Source: Pseudaquidulcibacter saccharophilus (GTDB taxonomy: Bacteria > Pseudomonadota > Alphaproteobacteria > Caulobacterales > Aquidulcibacteraceae). From it: 64,000 nt of DNA. Within the stretch, counting starts at the first letter, position 1, and each line of letters opens with the position of its first letter. The stretch spans positions 186,001 through 250,000 of the forward strand of contig NZ_JAHWUS010000003.1 in NCBI RefSeq assembly GCF_019455445.1. Direction: 5' to 3'. A model generated the notes under the pieces. The model made no database searches, was not told where the DNA came from, and saw only the letters and a list, made by a program, of their open reading frames with translations. This document shows, piece after piece, positions 1 through 6,737 of this stretch. Position numbers and translations under genes: made by a program.

Positions 1-372
1 GGGTAAAAGCCCAAAATTACCATATGATTTTTTGGTTTGGATTGGCGCAATTTGTTTGCCATTTTCAACATATAATCCTGTTGGCGCACGATCATCATTA
101 TACATGCCGCCGTTCATGGCAAAAACCAATTCCTGCTTTTTGGTTTTTAGATAATCTTTTAAATTATTGAAGTTGCCAATATTGTCGCCGTCGTCATCAC
201 GCAAATAAAGGCGTAAATTAGGATTTGGGTTGGCAAATTTACAAATAAAATAGTCATTGTTTTTGTAATCAATAAGATTGCAATTTTTGGCCTTATCAAT
301 CTCTTTTGCATTACTGTTACATGCCGTAACTAGACAAAAAATAAAAAGAGAAAGTATTTTTATATTTCGCAT
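1..372 (-). CDS. Lipoprotein of the phosphodiester glycosidase (NAGPA/DUF2233-like) family, cut by the window edge
   Basis: Partial gene; only the first 124 codons lie in the window, starting with ATG at 372. The N-terminus MRNIKILSLFIFCLVTAC ends in a lipobox-like LVTAC, so it is probably a lipoprotein. Residues about 85-105 read FAMNGGMYNDDRAPTGLYVE, the hallmark segment of the phosphodiester glycosidase/NAGPA domain family, whose members cleave sugar phosphodiesters. It follows the histidine kinase with a gap of only 20 bases and could be the last gene of that operon. The C-terminal part of the domain is outside the window, so the family assignment rests on one motif block. Confidence 0.7.
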   Translation of the reverse strand, partial: MRNIKILSLFIFCLVTACNSNAKEIDKAKNCNLIDYKNNDYFICKFANPNPNLRLYLRDDDGDNIGNFNNLKDYLKTKKQELVFAMNGGMYNDDRAPTGLYVENGKQIAPIQTKKSYGNFGLLP

Positions 373-392
373 ATAAAACGGATATTTTTAAT

Positions 393-1694
393 TTACGGCA
401 ATATTATGACTGTCTTAAAGCCGTCTTGATGGTTTTCAAAACGTAATTCCCCATTATGTGTTGCCACAATTTTTTTGACAATTGCCAAACCTAATCCGGT
501 TGAAGTGTAATTTTGGTTATCATTATTGCGGGCATTGTCACCACGTACAAAGGGAAGGGTGATAATTTCCAATTTGCTTTCATCAATCCCTTTACCGCTG
601 TCCATGACTTCTAAATAGGTTTTTCCACCAAACTTATATGCCTTTAACATTATTGGTGGTTTGCCATATTTTATTGAGTTTTCAACCAAGTTTGTAATTG
701 CCCGCGTAATTGCCGACTGTCGGCCATCAATAAATATATCCCCCATGCTGGATGGAATATTGATGCCCTTATCAGGGTATTCGTTTTTGATTTCTTCGAA
801 AATTGCCTTGATATTGAATTTGCTTATGGCCTCGCCATCAAAGCCCCGTGCAAAGGTAATGAATTGCGATAATGTGGTTTCAATATTAGTGATTTGTCTT
901 TGCGCAGTTGCCAATAAATCGTCATCTTTGGCCCCCATCATTTCAATAGCGAGGCGGAGTTTTGCCAATGGCGTTCTTAGATCATGCGAAATACCGGCAA
1001 GGACGATGCTTCTTTCCCGCTCAGCACTACTAATACGTTCAATCATATTATTGAAACTTTGGCGAAGCGAATAGATTTCACTGGGACCTTTTAATTCCAA
1101 TGGGTCGATATTGGCATCAAGGGCAAAATTATCGGTGGCAAGCCTAAGTTCATTAATTGGTTTTAGAAGTATGAGATTGGTAATATACCCAACCCCAATC
1201 GCCAAAAGTCCGCTTATTGCCAATAATGTTAACGCCAAGCCCGATGGACCAATTACAACGTTTTTAAAACTGACCCAATATGGTGTGTCGCCAAAATTTA
1301 TTTCAATCCAAAGCCGTCTTTTGTTATCGGTTCGCCAATTTATTTCAGATTGGTTTTCAGAAATCGCATTTGCAAGTTGCTTCATGAATATATGTTCAAT
1401 AAAGCGTGGCGGTGGGCCACTACTGTCGGGTGGTTCTTTGCCGGTCCAGATTGTAAGATATTTTGAATTTTTTAATTTATCGACTAATTGCGGTCGCATC
1501 TCTGCTGGTGTTTGCTTTATTGTTTCGGAAAATACCACAATATTGGATGCAATAACATTCGCCAGACGTTGAATTTGTGGGCGCAATATCATGGTCGTGA
1601 ATAACAATAGTGTTATTAATTGCGTAACAATAACAAGCGCAATAGTCATTGTAAAAGCACGACGTGAAAGGCTTATGGGGCGTTTAGCTTGCAT
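393..1694 (-). CDS. Sensor histidine kinase, EnvZ-like
   Basis: 433-residue membrane histidine kinase. Visible in order: TM helix 13-37, a periplasmic loop of about 110 residues, TM helix 152-176, a HAMP segment to about 225, the HisKA box GISHDLRTPLAKLRLA with phospho-acceptor His237, then a HATPase domain with the N box (NLVENSIKYG) and the G boxes DSGKGID and STGLGLAIVKK. The arrangement and size match EnvZ-type kinases. Its start codon shares one base with the stop of the upstream response regulator (TAATG), so the two are translationally coupled. The signal sensed cannot be read from the sequence. Confidence 0.92.
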   Translation of the reverse strand: MQAKRPISLSRRAFTMTIALVIVTQLITLLLFTTMILRPQIQRLANVIASNIVVFSETIKQTPAEMRPQLVDKLKNSKYLTIWTGKEPPDSSGPPPRFIEHIFMKQLANAISENQSEINWRTDNKRRLWIEINFGDTPYWVSFKNVVIGPSGLALTLLAISGLLAIGVGYITNLILLKPINELRLATDNFALDANIDPLELKGPSEIYSLRQSFNNMIERISSAERERSIVLAGISHDLRTPLAKLRLAIEMMGAKDDDLLATAQRQITNIETTLSQFITFARGFDGEAISKFNIKAIFEEIKNEYPDKGINIPSSMGDIFIDGRQSAITRAITNLVENSIKYGKPPIMLKAYKFGGKTYLEVMDSGKGIDESKLEIITLPFVRGDNARNNDNQNYTSTGLGLAIVKKIVATHNGELRFENHQDGFKTVIILP

Positions 1695-2395
1695 TATTCG
1701 CCCTCTTTAGTGAAGATATAACCGTGGCCCCACATGGTTTTTAACCAATATGGCTCTGATGGGTCGTTTTCGATTAGTTTACGCAAACGAAGGATTTGCA
1801 CATCAACTGCGCGATCCGTAACTTCGGCATCGCGTCCAAAGGCAAGGTCAATGATTTGACTGCGTGATAAGGGGCGTCCTGCATTACAAACAAATGCCTT
1901 TAAAAGATTAAATTCGCGGGTTGAAAGCTCGATTGGTTTGCCATCTTTTTTAAGGGTCATAAGGCCTAAATCAAGATTAAAGTTTCCAAAGGTAACTTTG
2001 CCGCTAAGGGGGGCGCTATTATTACTTCTGCGTCTTATTGCTTCAATTCGCGCCAATAATTCACGTGGCAAAAAAGGTTTGGCGATATAATCATCCGCAC
2101 CCATCTCAAGACCCAAGATCTTATCAATTGGGTCACCCTTTGCAGTCGCCATTATAATTGGTATATTGTTGTTATCAGACCTAAGCTTACGGCAAACGCT
2201 TAGGCCATCTTCAACAGGAATCATTAGATCAAGGATTAAAAGATCAAAATTTTCCCGTGATAACATGCGGTAAAGATTTTGTGCATCATTCACCGCGCGC
2301 GCATAATAATTATTCTCTGATAGATATCGTGTCAGCAGATTACGCATCTCAGCATCGTCATCAAGAATAATGATTTTTCCTTTGCTTTGTTCCAT
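1694..2395 (-). CDS. OmpR-family response regulator
   Basis: Receiver domain (residues 1-120; acidic pocket DDD at 12-14, phospho-acceptor Asp56 in LILDLMIP, Lys in DDYIAKPF) followed by an OmpR-type winged helix ending in VQILRLRKLIENDPS and WGHGYIF. An open frame extends upstream to 2608, but homology begins at MEQSKGKIIILDDD, so ATG 2395 is chosen (233 aa, close to OmpR); ATG 2407 (MWGAMEQS) is an alternative. It overlaps the kinase start by one base. It is divergent from the secreted-protein gene at 2596, and the intergenic region contains repeated TTTGTAAC sites that may be its operator. Confidence 0.93.
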   Translation of the reverse strand: MEQSKGKIIILDDDAEMRNLLTRYLSENNYYARAVNDAQNLYRMLSRENFDLLILDLMIPVEDGLSVCRKLRSDNNNIPIIMATAKGDPIDKILGLEMGADDYIAKPFLPRELLARIEAIRRRSNNSAPLSGKVTFGNFNLDLGLMTLKKDGKPIELSTREFNLLKAFVCNAGRPLSRSQIIDLAFGRDAEVTDRAVDVQILRLRKLIENDPSEPYWLKTMWGHGYIFTKEGE

Positions 2396-2456
2396 TGCGC
2401 CCCACATATGTTGGAAATTTACCAATAATACTAACGAGTTAATATTTATTATTCCG

Positions 2457-2508
2457 TTTGTAACTTGTGTAATTGTTACAAATTGTTTCACGGAGGCTAA
2501 TTTGTAAC
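2457..2508. promoter_or_regulatory. Repeated TTTGTAAC half-sites, candidate response-regulator operator
   Basis: TTTGTAAC at 2457-2464 faces GTTACAAA at 2475-2482 (8-base inverted repeat, 10-base spacer), and a third TTTGTAAC lies at 2501-2508, 44 bases (about four helical turns) from the first. The cluster sits between the response regulator and the divergent secreted-protein gene. Inference: a binding site for the adjacent OmpR-like regulator controlling both directions. Confidence 0.45.
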
Positions 2509-2540
2509 AATTTGCAAAACATCCGCGTTTTTTTGGCATT

Positions 2541-2564
2541 TTTACGAAACATTTGCCTCGTAAA
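2541..2564. repeat. Inverted repeat TTTACGA...TCGTAAA
   Basis: Perfect 7-base arms (2541-2547 and 2558-2564) with a 10-base spacer, 31 bases upstream of the secreted-protein start. It could be an operator or a 5' UTR hairpin of that gene. Confidence 0.3.
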
Positions 2565-2595
2565 TTGTTTTCATCAACCCAATAGGAGATGAAAA

Positions 2596-3111
2596 ATGAA
2601 CATTTCAAAATTTACAAAAATTACCCTTGCTTCAATTATCGCACTTAGCTTTGTTGCAGAAACTGCATCAGCAGAACAAGGCCGCATCAAAGCCCGTGGC
2701 AATAACGGTGCGGTTGCCGCCGGCGCATATAATGGCAATGCCTGGGCGCGTGGCCATGGTGTAAAAGCAAATGGCGATGGTTCTTATACTGCTGGCAATG
2801 GTCAGGCAGTTAAAACCAATAATGGCGGTCAGTTTAAACGTGGATCGACAACAACTTATAACCCTGATGGCAGTGTTGCTCACAAAGGTGGCTTAAGCGG
2901 TTCAAATGCCAATGGCTCAGTAAATAGCAGCGGTTCGGCAACAAAAGATGCAAGCGGCTATGTTTCTGGTTCACGTAATACAAATGCAACTAATAATGTA
3001 ACCGGAAATTCATATAATGGCTCTACCACCTACAACAGCAACGATGGCATTACCCATACTGCAACCTGCATGGATGTAAATGGTAATGTAATCACCTGCC
3101 CAACTAGATAA
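2596..3111 (+). CDS. Secreted Gly/Asn/Ser-rich protein of unknown function
   Basis: 171 residues. A signal peptide (MNISKFTKITLASIIALSFVAETASA) is followed by low-complexity sequence rich in Gly, Asn, Ser and Thr with loose repeats such as RGNNGA, NGNAWARG, ANGDGSYTAG and NPDGSV. The only cysteines of the mature part are two near the C-terminus (TCMDVNGNVITC), likely one disulfide. AGGAG lies 8 bases before the ATG. The composition suggests an exported surface or matrix protein, but no family is recognised. It faces the two-component system across a shared regulatory region, so it is a plausible target of that system. Confidence 0.75.
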   Translation: MNISKFTKITLASIIALSFVAETASAEQGRIKARGNNGAVAAGAYNGNAWARGHGVKANGDGSYTAGNGQAVKTNNGGQFKRGSTTTYNPDGSVAHKGGLSGSNANGSVNSSGSATKDASGYVSGSRNTNATNNVTGNSYNGSTTYNSNDGITHTATCMDVNGNVITCPTR

Positions 3112-3127
3112 TACCTCGTAACTGATG

Positions 3128-3152
3128 AAGCCTTTAATCATAAGGGCTTTTT
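3128..3152 (+). terminator. Probable terminator of the secreted-protein gene
   Basis: AAGCC(TTT)...GGGCTT stem around the loop AATCAT followed by TTTT. The stem is short and imperfect. Confidence 0.5.
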
Positions 3153-3203
3153 GGGGACGAGATTATTATAATAACCCCCGATAAAGCTCGTCCCCATTTT
3201 TTT
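3153..3203 (+). repeat. Long-loop inverted repeat GGGGACGAG / CTCGTCCCC followed by a T run
   Basis: Perfect 9-base arms at 3153-3161 and 3187-3195 around an AT-rich 25-base loop, followed by ATTTTTTT. It starts directly after the first terminator-like hairpin and ends 13 bases before the EF-hand gene. It may be a second terminator or a leader structure of the EF-hand gene. Confidence 0.45.
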
Positions 3204-3216
3204 AAAAGAGTTAAAG

Positions 3217-3633
3217 ATGAAAATTATAAAACCATTATTCGCAATTCTTTTGCTTGGCTTACCTGCAATCGCATTTGCCCAAGGCACTCAAAAACTCGAT
3301 ATAAACCGCATTAAAAAAGCTGATACTAATCATGACGGCAAAATTACCGAGCCGGAAATGCGCACCTATCGCAATACGAATTTCAAACAACTTGACCGCA
3401 ATCATGACGGGTTTATTGATAATAAAGACATTCCGAGATTTGCCGCCGAACGTGCTGTGCCGGCAATGAATCAAATGATTACGGTTAATGATGCAAATCA
3501 TGATGGTCGATTAAGCCGTGATGAATATGCAAATGGTCGCTTGGTCGTCTTTGACCTTTTTGACACAAATAAGGACAAAGTTTTGGATCAAGCGGAATTA
3601 AAGCGTGCACAAGAAATGCCGCAGGCAAAATGA
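3217..3633 (+). CDS. Secreted EF-hand calcium-binding protein
   Basis: 138 residues with a signal peptide (MKIIKPLFAILLLGLPAIAFAQ) and four EF-hand loops: DTNHDGKITEPE, DRNHDGFIDNKD, DANHDGRLSRDE and DTNKDKVLDQAE. The first three have the canonical D-x-N-x-D-G pattern; in the fourth Gly is replaced by Lys, which may weaken calcium binding. It is presumably periplasmic or extracellular. The desaturase-family gene follows 32 bases downstream, so the two may be co-transcribed. Confidence 0.88.
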   Translation: MKIIKPLFAILLLGLPAIAFAQGTQKLDINRIKKADTNHDGKITEPEMRTYRNTNFKQLDRNHDGFIDNKDIPRFAAERAVPAMNQMITVNDANHDGRLSRDEYANGRLVVFDLFDTNKDKVLDQAELKRAQEMPQAK

Positions 3634-3665
3634 TTTCATAATCAATAAATCCAAGGAGCAATCCA

Positions 3666-4505
3666 ATGGAAAAGCTAAACCAAATTAATCACAGCAACGG
3701 CTTTCTATACGGTCATTTTATATTAATTGTTGTCGCGTTGGTTGTGATTGAAATTCTATATATAAAATTTGTTAAAAAACAAAAATATGATTTTGGCTCT
3801 ACCGTTGGTTCATTTGGTGTTGCAATTGGTAATTTACTTTTGAGGCCATTAAGTATTGGCTTCACAACTTTTATATTCACATTTTTTGAACGCTTTGCGC
3901 TATTTCATTTTAAAATCGATAATATTTTTGTATGGGTAGCAGGGTTTTTTGCATTTGAATTTTGTTATTATTGGATGCACCGCTTGCACCACACAATACG
4001 TTTTATGTGGGCATCGCATGCGGTTCATCATTCGGCAAATGTATATAGTTTTCCAGCGGCAATAAGATTGGGGTGGTTAAGCATTGTTTCATTGGGATGG
4101 GCGTTTTATTTACCACTTGTATTGATTGGTTTCCCTTCTGTGATGATTGGTGCATTGCTAACCTTTAACCTTGCTTATCAATTCATTCTTCATACCGAAA
4201 TATCGCCAAAATGGGGTGTGCTTGAATATTTTCTAAATACACCAAATCATCACCGCATCCATCACGCCAGTAACTCGCAATATATTGATAAAAATTATGG
4301 TGGAACTCTTATAATATATGATTATCTTTTCGGCACTTTTGCCAAAGACGATGGTAATGAGATGGTGAAATTTGGTTTGACCCAACCCATAAATTCAATC
4401 AATCCATTTGTAATTGCACTACGCGAATATTGGTTGATTATAAAAGATTGTTCAAAAGCCAAGAAATTGGGCGAAGTTTTAAAAATACTGATTTCAAAGC
4501 CATAG
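3666..4505 (+). CDS. Sterol desaturase / fatty acid hydroxylase family membrane enzyme
   Basis: 279 residues. Hydrophobic helices alternate with the diiron histidine clusters of the fatty acid hydroxylase superfamily: HRLHH (about residue 115), HAVHH (about 130) and HHRIHH (about 207), plus a histidine in the HTEIS segment. Members hydroxylate or desaturate membrane lipids with a diiron centre. A strong AAGGAG lies before the ATG. The substrate cannot be inferred; sterol is only the family name. It lies between an EF-hand gene and a phospholipase C gene, suggesting membrane-lipid work. Confidence 0.87.
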   Translation: MEKLNQINHSNGFLYGHFILIVVALVVIEILYIKFVKKQKYDFGSTVGSFGVAIGNLLLRPLSIGFTTFIFTFFERFALFHFKIDNIFVWVAGFFAFEFCYYWMHRLHHTIRFMWASHAVHHSANVYSFPAAIRLGWLSIVSLGWAFYLPLVLIGFPSVMIGALLTFNLAYQFILHTEISPKWGVLEYFLNTPNHHRIHHASNSQYIDKNYGGTLIIYDYLFGTFAKDDGNEMVKFGLTQPINSINPFVIALREYWLIIKDCSKAKKLGEVLKILISKP

Positions 4506-4540
4506 CGACATTTCAAACAATAGCTTTATAAAATTATATA

Positions 4541-4570
4541 TGGTCATATAGTTGTAACAGCAAAATTCTA
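4541..4570 (+). promoter_or_regulatory. Pho-box-like site and -10 upstream of phospholipase C
   Basis: TGGTCAT-ATAG-TTGTAAC (4541-4558) has the 7-4-7 spacing of the Pho box (CTGTCAT repeats; CTGTAAC variants are known in alphaproteobacteria), matching 5/7 and 6/7 positions. ATTCTA at 4565-4570 could be the -10. Phospholipase C genes are often phosphate-starvation induced, which supports the idea. The second half also resembles the TTTGTAAC sites near 2457, so the neighbouring response regulator is an alternative. Confidence 0.4.
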
Positions 4571-4607
4571 AAGCAAAACAAATAATCAATTTTGTGGAAA
4601 AAACTTT

Positions 4608-6665
4608 ATGACCGAAACTACCCGTCGCCAAATGCTTCAATCTTTGTCATTAACACTTGCCGCAGGGCTAGGGATGAGTTTACATCCAGCAATCTCACGC
4701 GCGCTCGATATTCCGGCGGATGTCAAAACTGGCACTTTGCAAGATGTGAAACATATCGTGGTTTTGATGCAGGAAAACCGCGCTTTTGATCATTATTTTG
4801 GTTCTTTAAATGGGGTTTGCGGTTTTGGTGATAAATATCCAATACCGGTTGCCAACAACAAAACCCGCCTTAAGAATACGGTTTGGGTGCAGTTTAATGA
4901 AGAAAACAAAGAACCCCTTTTAATTTACCCATTTCATCTAAATACCAAGCAAAATTTTGCACATATGCGCCATGAAGGCACACCACACCATTTTAATGAT
5001 GCACAAGGGGCATGGAATAATGGTCGCCTCGATGATTGGACAAAATATAAGCATAATCATGCAATGGGTTATTTTAACCGTGAAGATATTCCATTCCAAT
5101 TCGCCCTTGCTGAAGCTTTTACCCTTTGCGATGCATATCATTGCGCAATGCATTCTGGCACAAATCCAAACCGTGTTATGCACTGGACCGGAAGCATTAA
5201 TCCAGATGGCACAAAAAATGGCCCAGTGATTGATAATACTTATGATGATTTTTCTGCTGACCCTGCGCATCACGGTGGCTATGATTGGACAACCTATCCC
5301 GAACGTCTTGAGGCGGCGGGCATTGATTGGCAAATTTATCAAAATATGGCCGATAATTTTACTGATAACCCGCTTGCAGGGTTTAAAACTTATCGTAATG
5401 CCAAAAATTCAAAAGATGGCGCATTGAACCGCCTTGCTAATCGTTCAATTCGCACGCGTGATATTGATAAACTAAAAGAAGATGTAATTGCCAATAAGTT
5501 GCCACAAGTTTCATGGATTGTTGGCACTGCCGAAGGTTCCGAGCACCCTGGGCCTTCAAGTCCTGCACAAGGGGCGGAATATATCGCCAATGTCCTTGAT
5601 GCACTAACTGCAAATCCAGAGGTGTGGGCAAAAACGGTTTTCATAATTAATTTCGATGAAAATGACGGATTGTTTGACCATGTGCCGCCGCCATCAGTTC
5701 CGGCAATTGATGAAAATGGTAATTTAATTGGTGCATCACAAATCGATACTTTGAACGAATATCATCTTGTCGATGGCAAATATAAAAATCGCCCTTATGG
5801 CCTTGGTCCACGGGTTCCATGTTATGTGATTTCGCCGTGGTCGCGCGGTGGTTTTGTGAATTCCGAAGTATTTGACCATACATCAGTGATACGTTTCATT
5901 GAAACCCGTTTTGGCGTTAATGAGCCAAATATTTCGCCTTGGCGTCGTGCGGTTTGCGGTGATTTAACCACATGTTTTGACTTTAAAAATCCAAATAACC
6001 ATGAGTTTTTCAAAAACTTACCACAAACCCGTGAACTTGCCGATAAAACCCGTGCTTTGGGCAAGGGGCATTCAATGCCAAAAGTTCCTGAAAAACAAAC
6101 AAAGCCAAAGCAGGAAAAAGGTTTGCGCCCACGCCGTGCAATCGCCTATAATATGGATTGTGGGGTTGAGAAAATTGGTGATGTGGCACAAATCAATTTT
6201 ATGAACCAAGGTGCGAATGCAGCAGTTTTCCATATCTATGATTATGATGATTTGCAAAAAGCACCAGCGCGTTTCACAATTAAATCTGGTGGTTCATTAT
6301 CGGCGCCACTAAATGCGTCACCAAATATACAGGTAAGAGGTTCAAACGGTTTCCATCGTCATTTTAATGGCATTGCGAAAAATTTGCGTATTAGTTTTAG
6401 TGGCAGCCGCCTCAAAATTGAAAATAAAAATGGTGATACTGAAATCGTCTGGAAAGATGTTTCATATGGCGCGCATTCAAAAAATATCCATATTTTAGAA
6501 GGCGAGACCCAAGAGATTCAGCTTAATTTTGGAAATAGCCATAATTGGTATGATTTTAAAATTGAGGGCGATGGTTTTAGCTATCACTATGCTGGGCATA
6601 TTGAAAATGGTTTGCCCTCAATGTCAGACCCTTCTGCGCATGGCGAAATACGTATTTCAATCTAA
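4608..6665 (+). CDS. Phosphocholine-specific phospholipase C, Tat-exported
   Basis: 685 residues. The N-terminus has a twin-arginine signal (TTRRQMLQSL, Arg6-Arg7, then a hydrophobic stretch), so it is exported folded. The phosphoesterase domain begins with HIVVLMQENRAFDHYFGSL (about 45-64), and the metal and active-site region includes INFDENDGLFDHVPPP and SPWSRGG. The C-terminal 180 residues look like the two beta-sandwich repeats of bacterial phospholipase C (for example GFHRHFNG). The length matches PlcN/PlcC-type enzymes, which release phosphocholine from phosphatidylcholine or sphingomyelin. It is followed by a strong bidirectional terminator shared with the convergent TonB receptor gene. 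Confidence 0.92.
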   Translation: MTETTRRQMLQSLSLTLAAGLGMSLHPAISRALDIPADVKTGTLQDVKHIVVLMQENRAFDHYFGSLNGVCGFGDKYPIPVANNKTRLKNTVWVQFNEENKEPLLIYPFHLNTKQNFAHMRHEGTPHHFNDAQGAWNNGRLDDWTKYKHNHAMGYFNREDIPFQFALAEAFTLCDAYHCAMHSGTNPNRVMHWTGSINPDGTKNGPVIDNTYDDFSADPAHHGGYDWTTYPERLEAAGIDWQIYQNMADNFTDNPLAGFKTYRNAKNSKDGALNRLANRSIRTRDIDKLKEDVIANKLPQVSWIVGTAEGSEHPGPSSPAQGAEYIANVLDALTANPEVWAKTVFIINFDENDGLFDHVPPPSVPAIDENGNLIGASQIDTLNEYHLVDGKYKNRPYGLGPRVPCYVISPWSRGGFVNSEVFDHTSVIRFIETRFGVNEPNISPWRRAVCGDLTTCFDFKNPNNHEFFKNLPQTRELADKTRALGKGHSMPKVPEKQTKPKQEKGLRPRRAIAYNMDCGVEKIGDVAQINFMNQGANAAVFHIYDYDDLQKAPARFTIKSGGSLSAPLNASPNIQVRGSNGFHRHFNGIAKNLRISFSGSRLKIENKNGDTEIVWKDVSYGAHSKNIHILEGETQEIQLNFGNSHNWYDFKIEGDGFSYHYAGHIENGLPSMSDPSAHGEIRISI

Positions 6666-6684
6666 ATTGAAAATAGCTTAAATA

Positions 6685-6717
6685 AAAAAGCCAGCCCGTG
6701 ATAAGGGCTGGCTTTTT
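6685..6717. terminator. Bidirectional terminator
   Basis: AAAAAGCCAGCCC-GTGATAA-GGGCTGGCTTTTT: perfect 13-base stem between the convergent phospholipase and TonB receptor genes. Confidence 0.93.
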
Positions 6718-6737
6718 GTTTGAGGGGAGAGAGATTA

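Noticed and set aside
661..1572. Plus-strand open frames opposite the histidine kinase gene
   Set aside because: They lie entirely within the kinase coding region, show no ribosome site and no family motif; they are antisense shadows.
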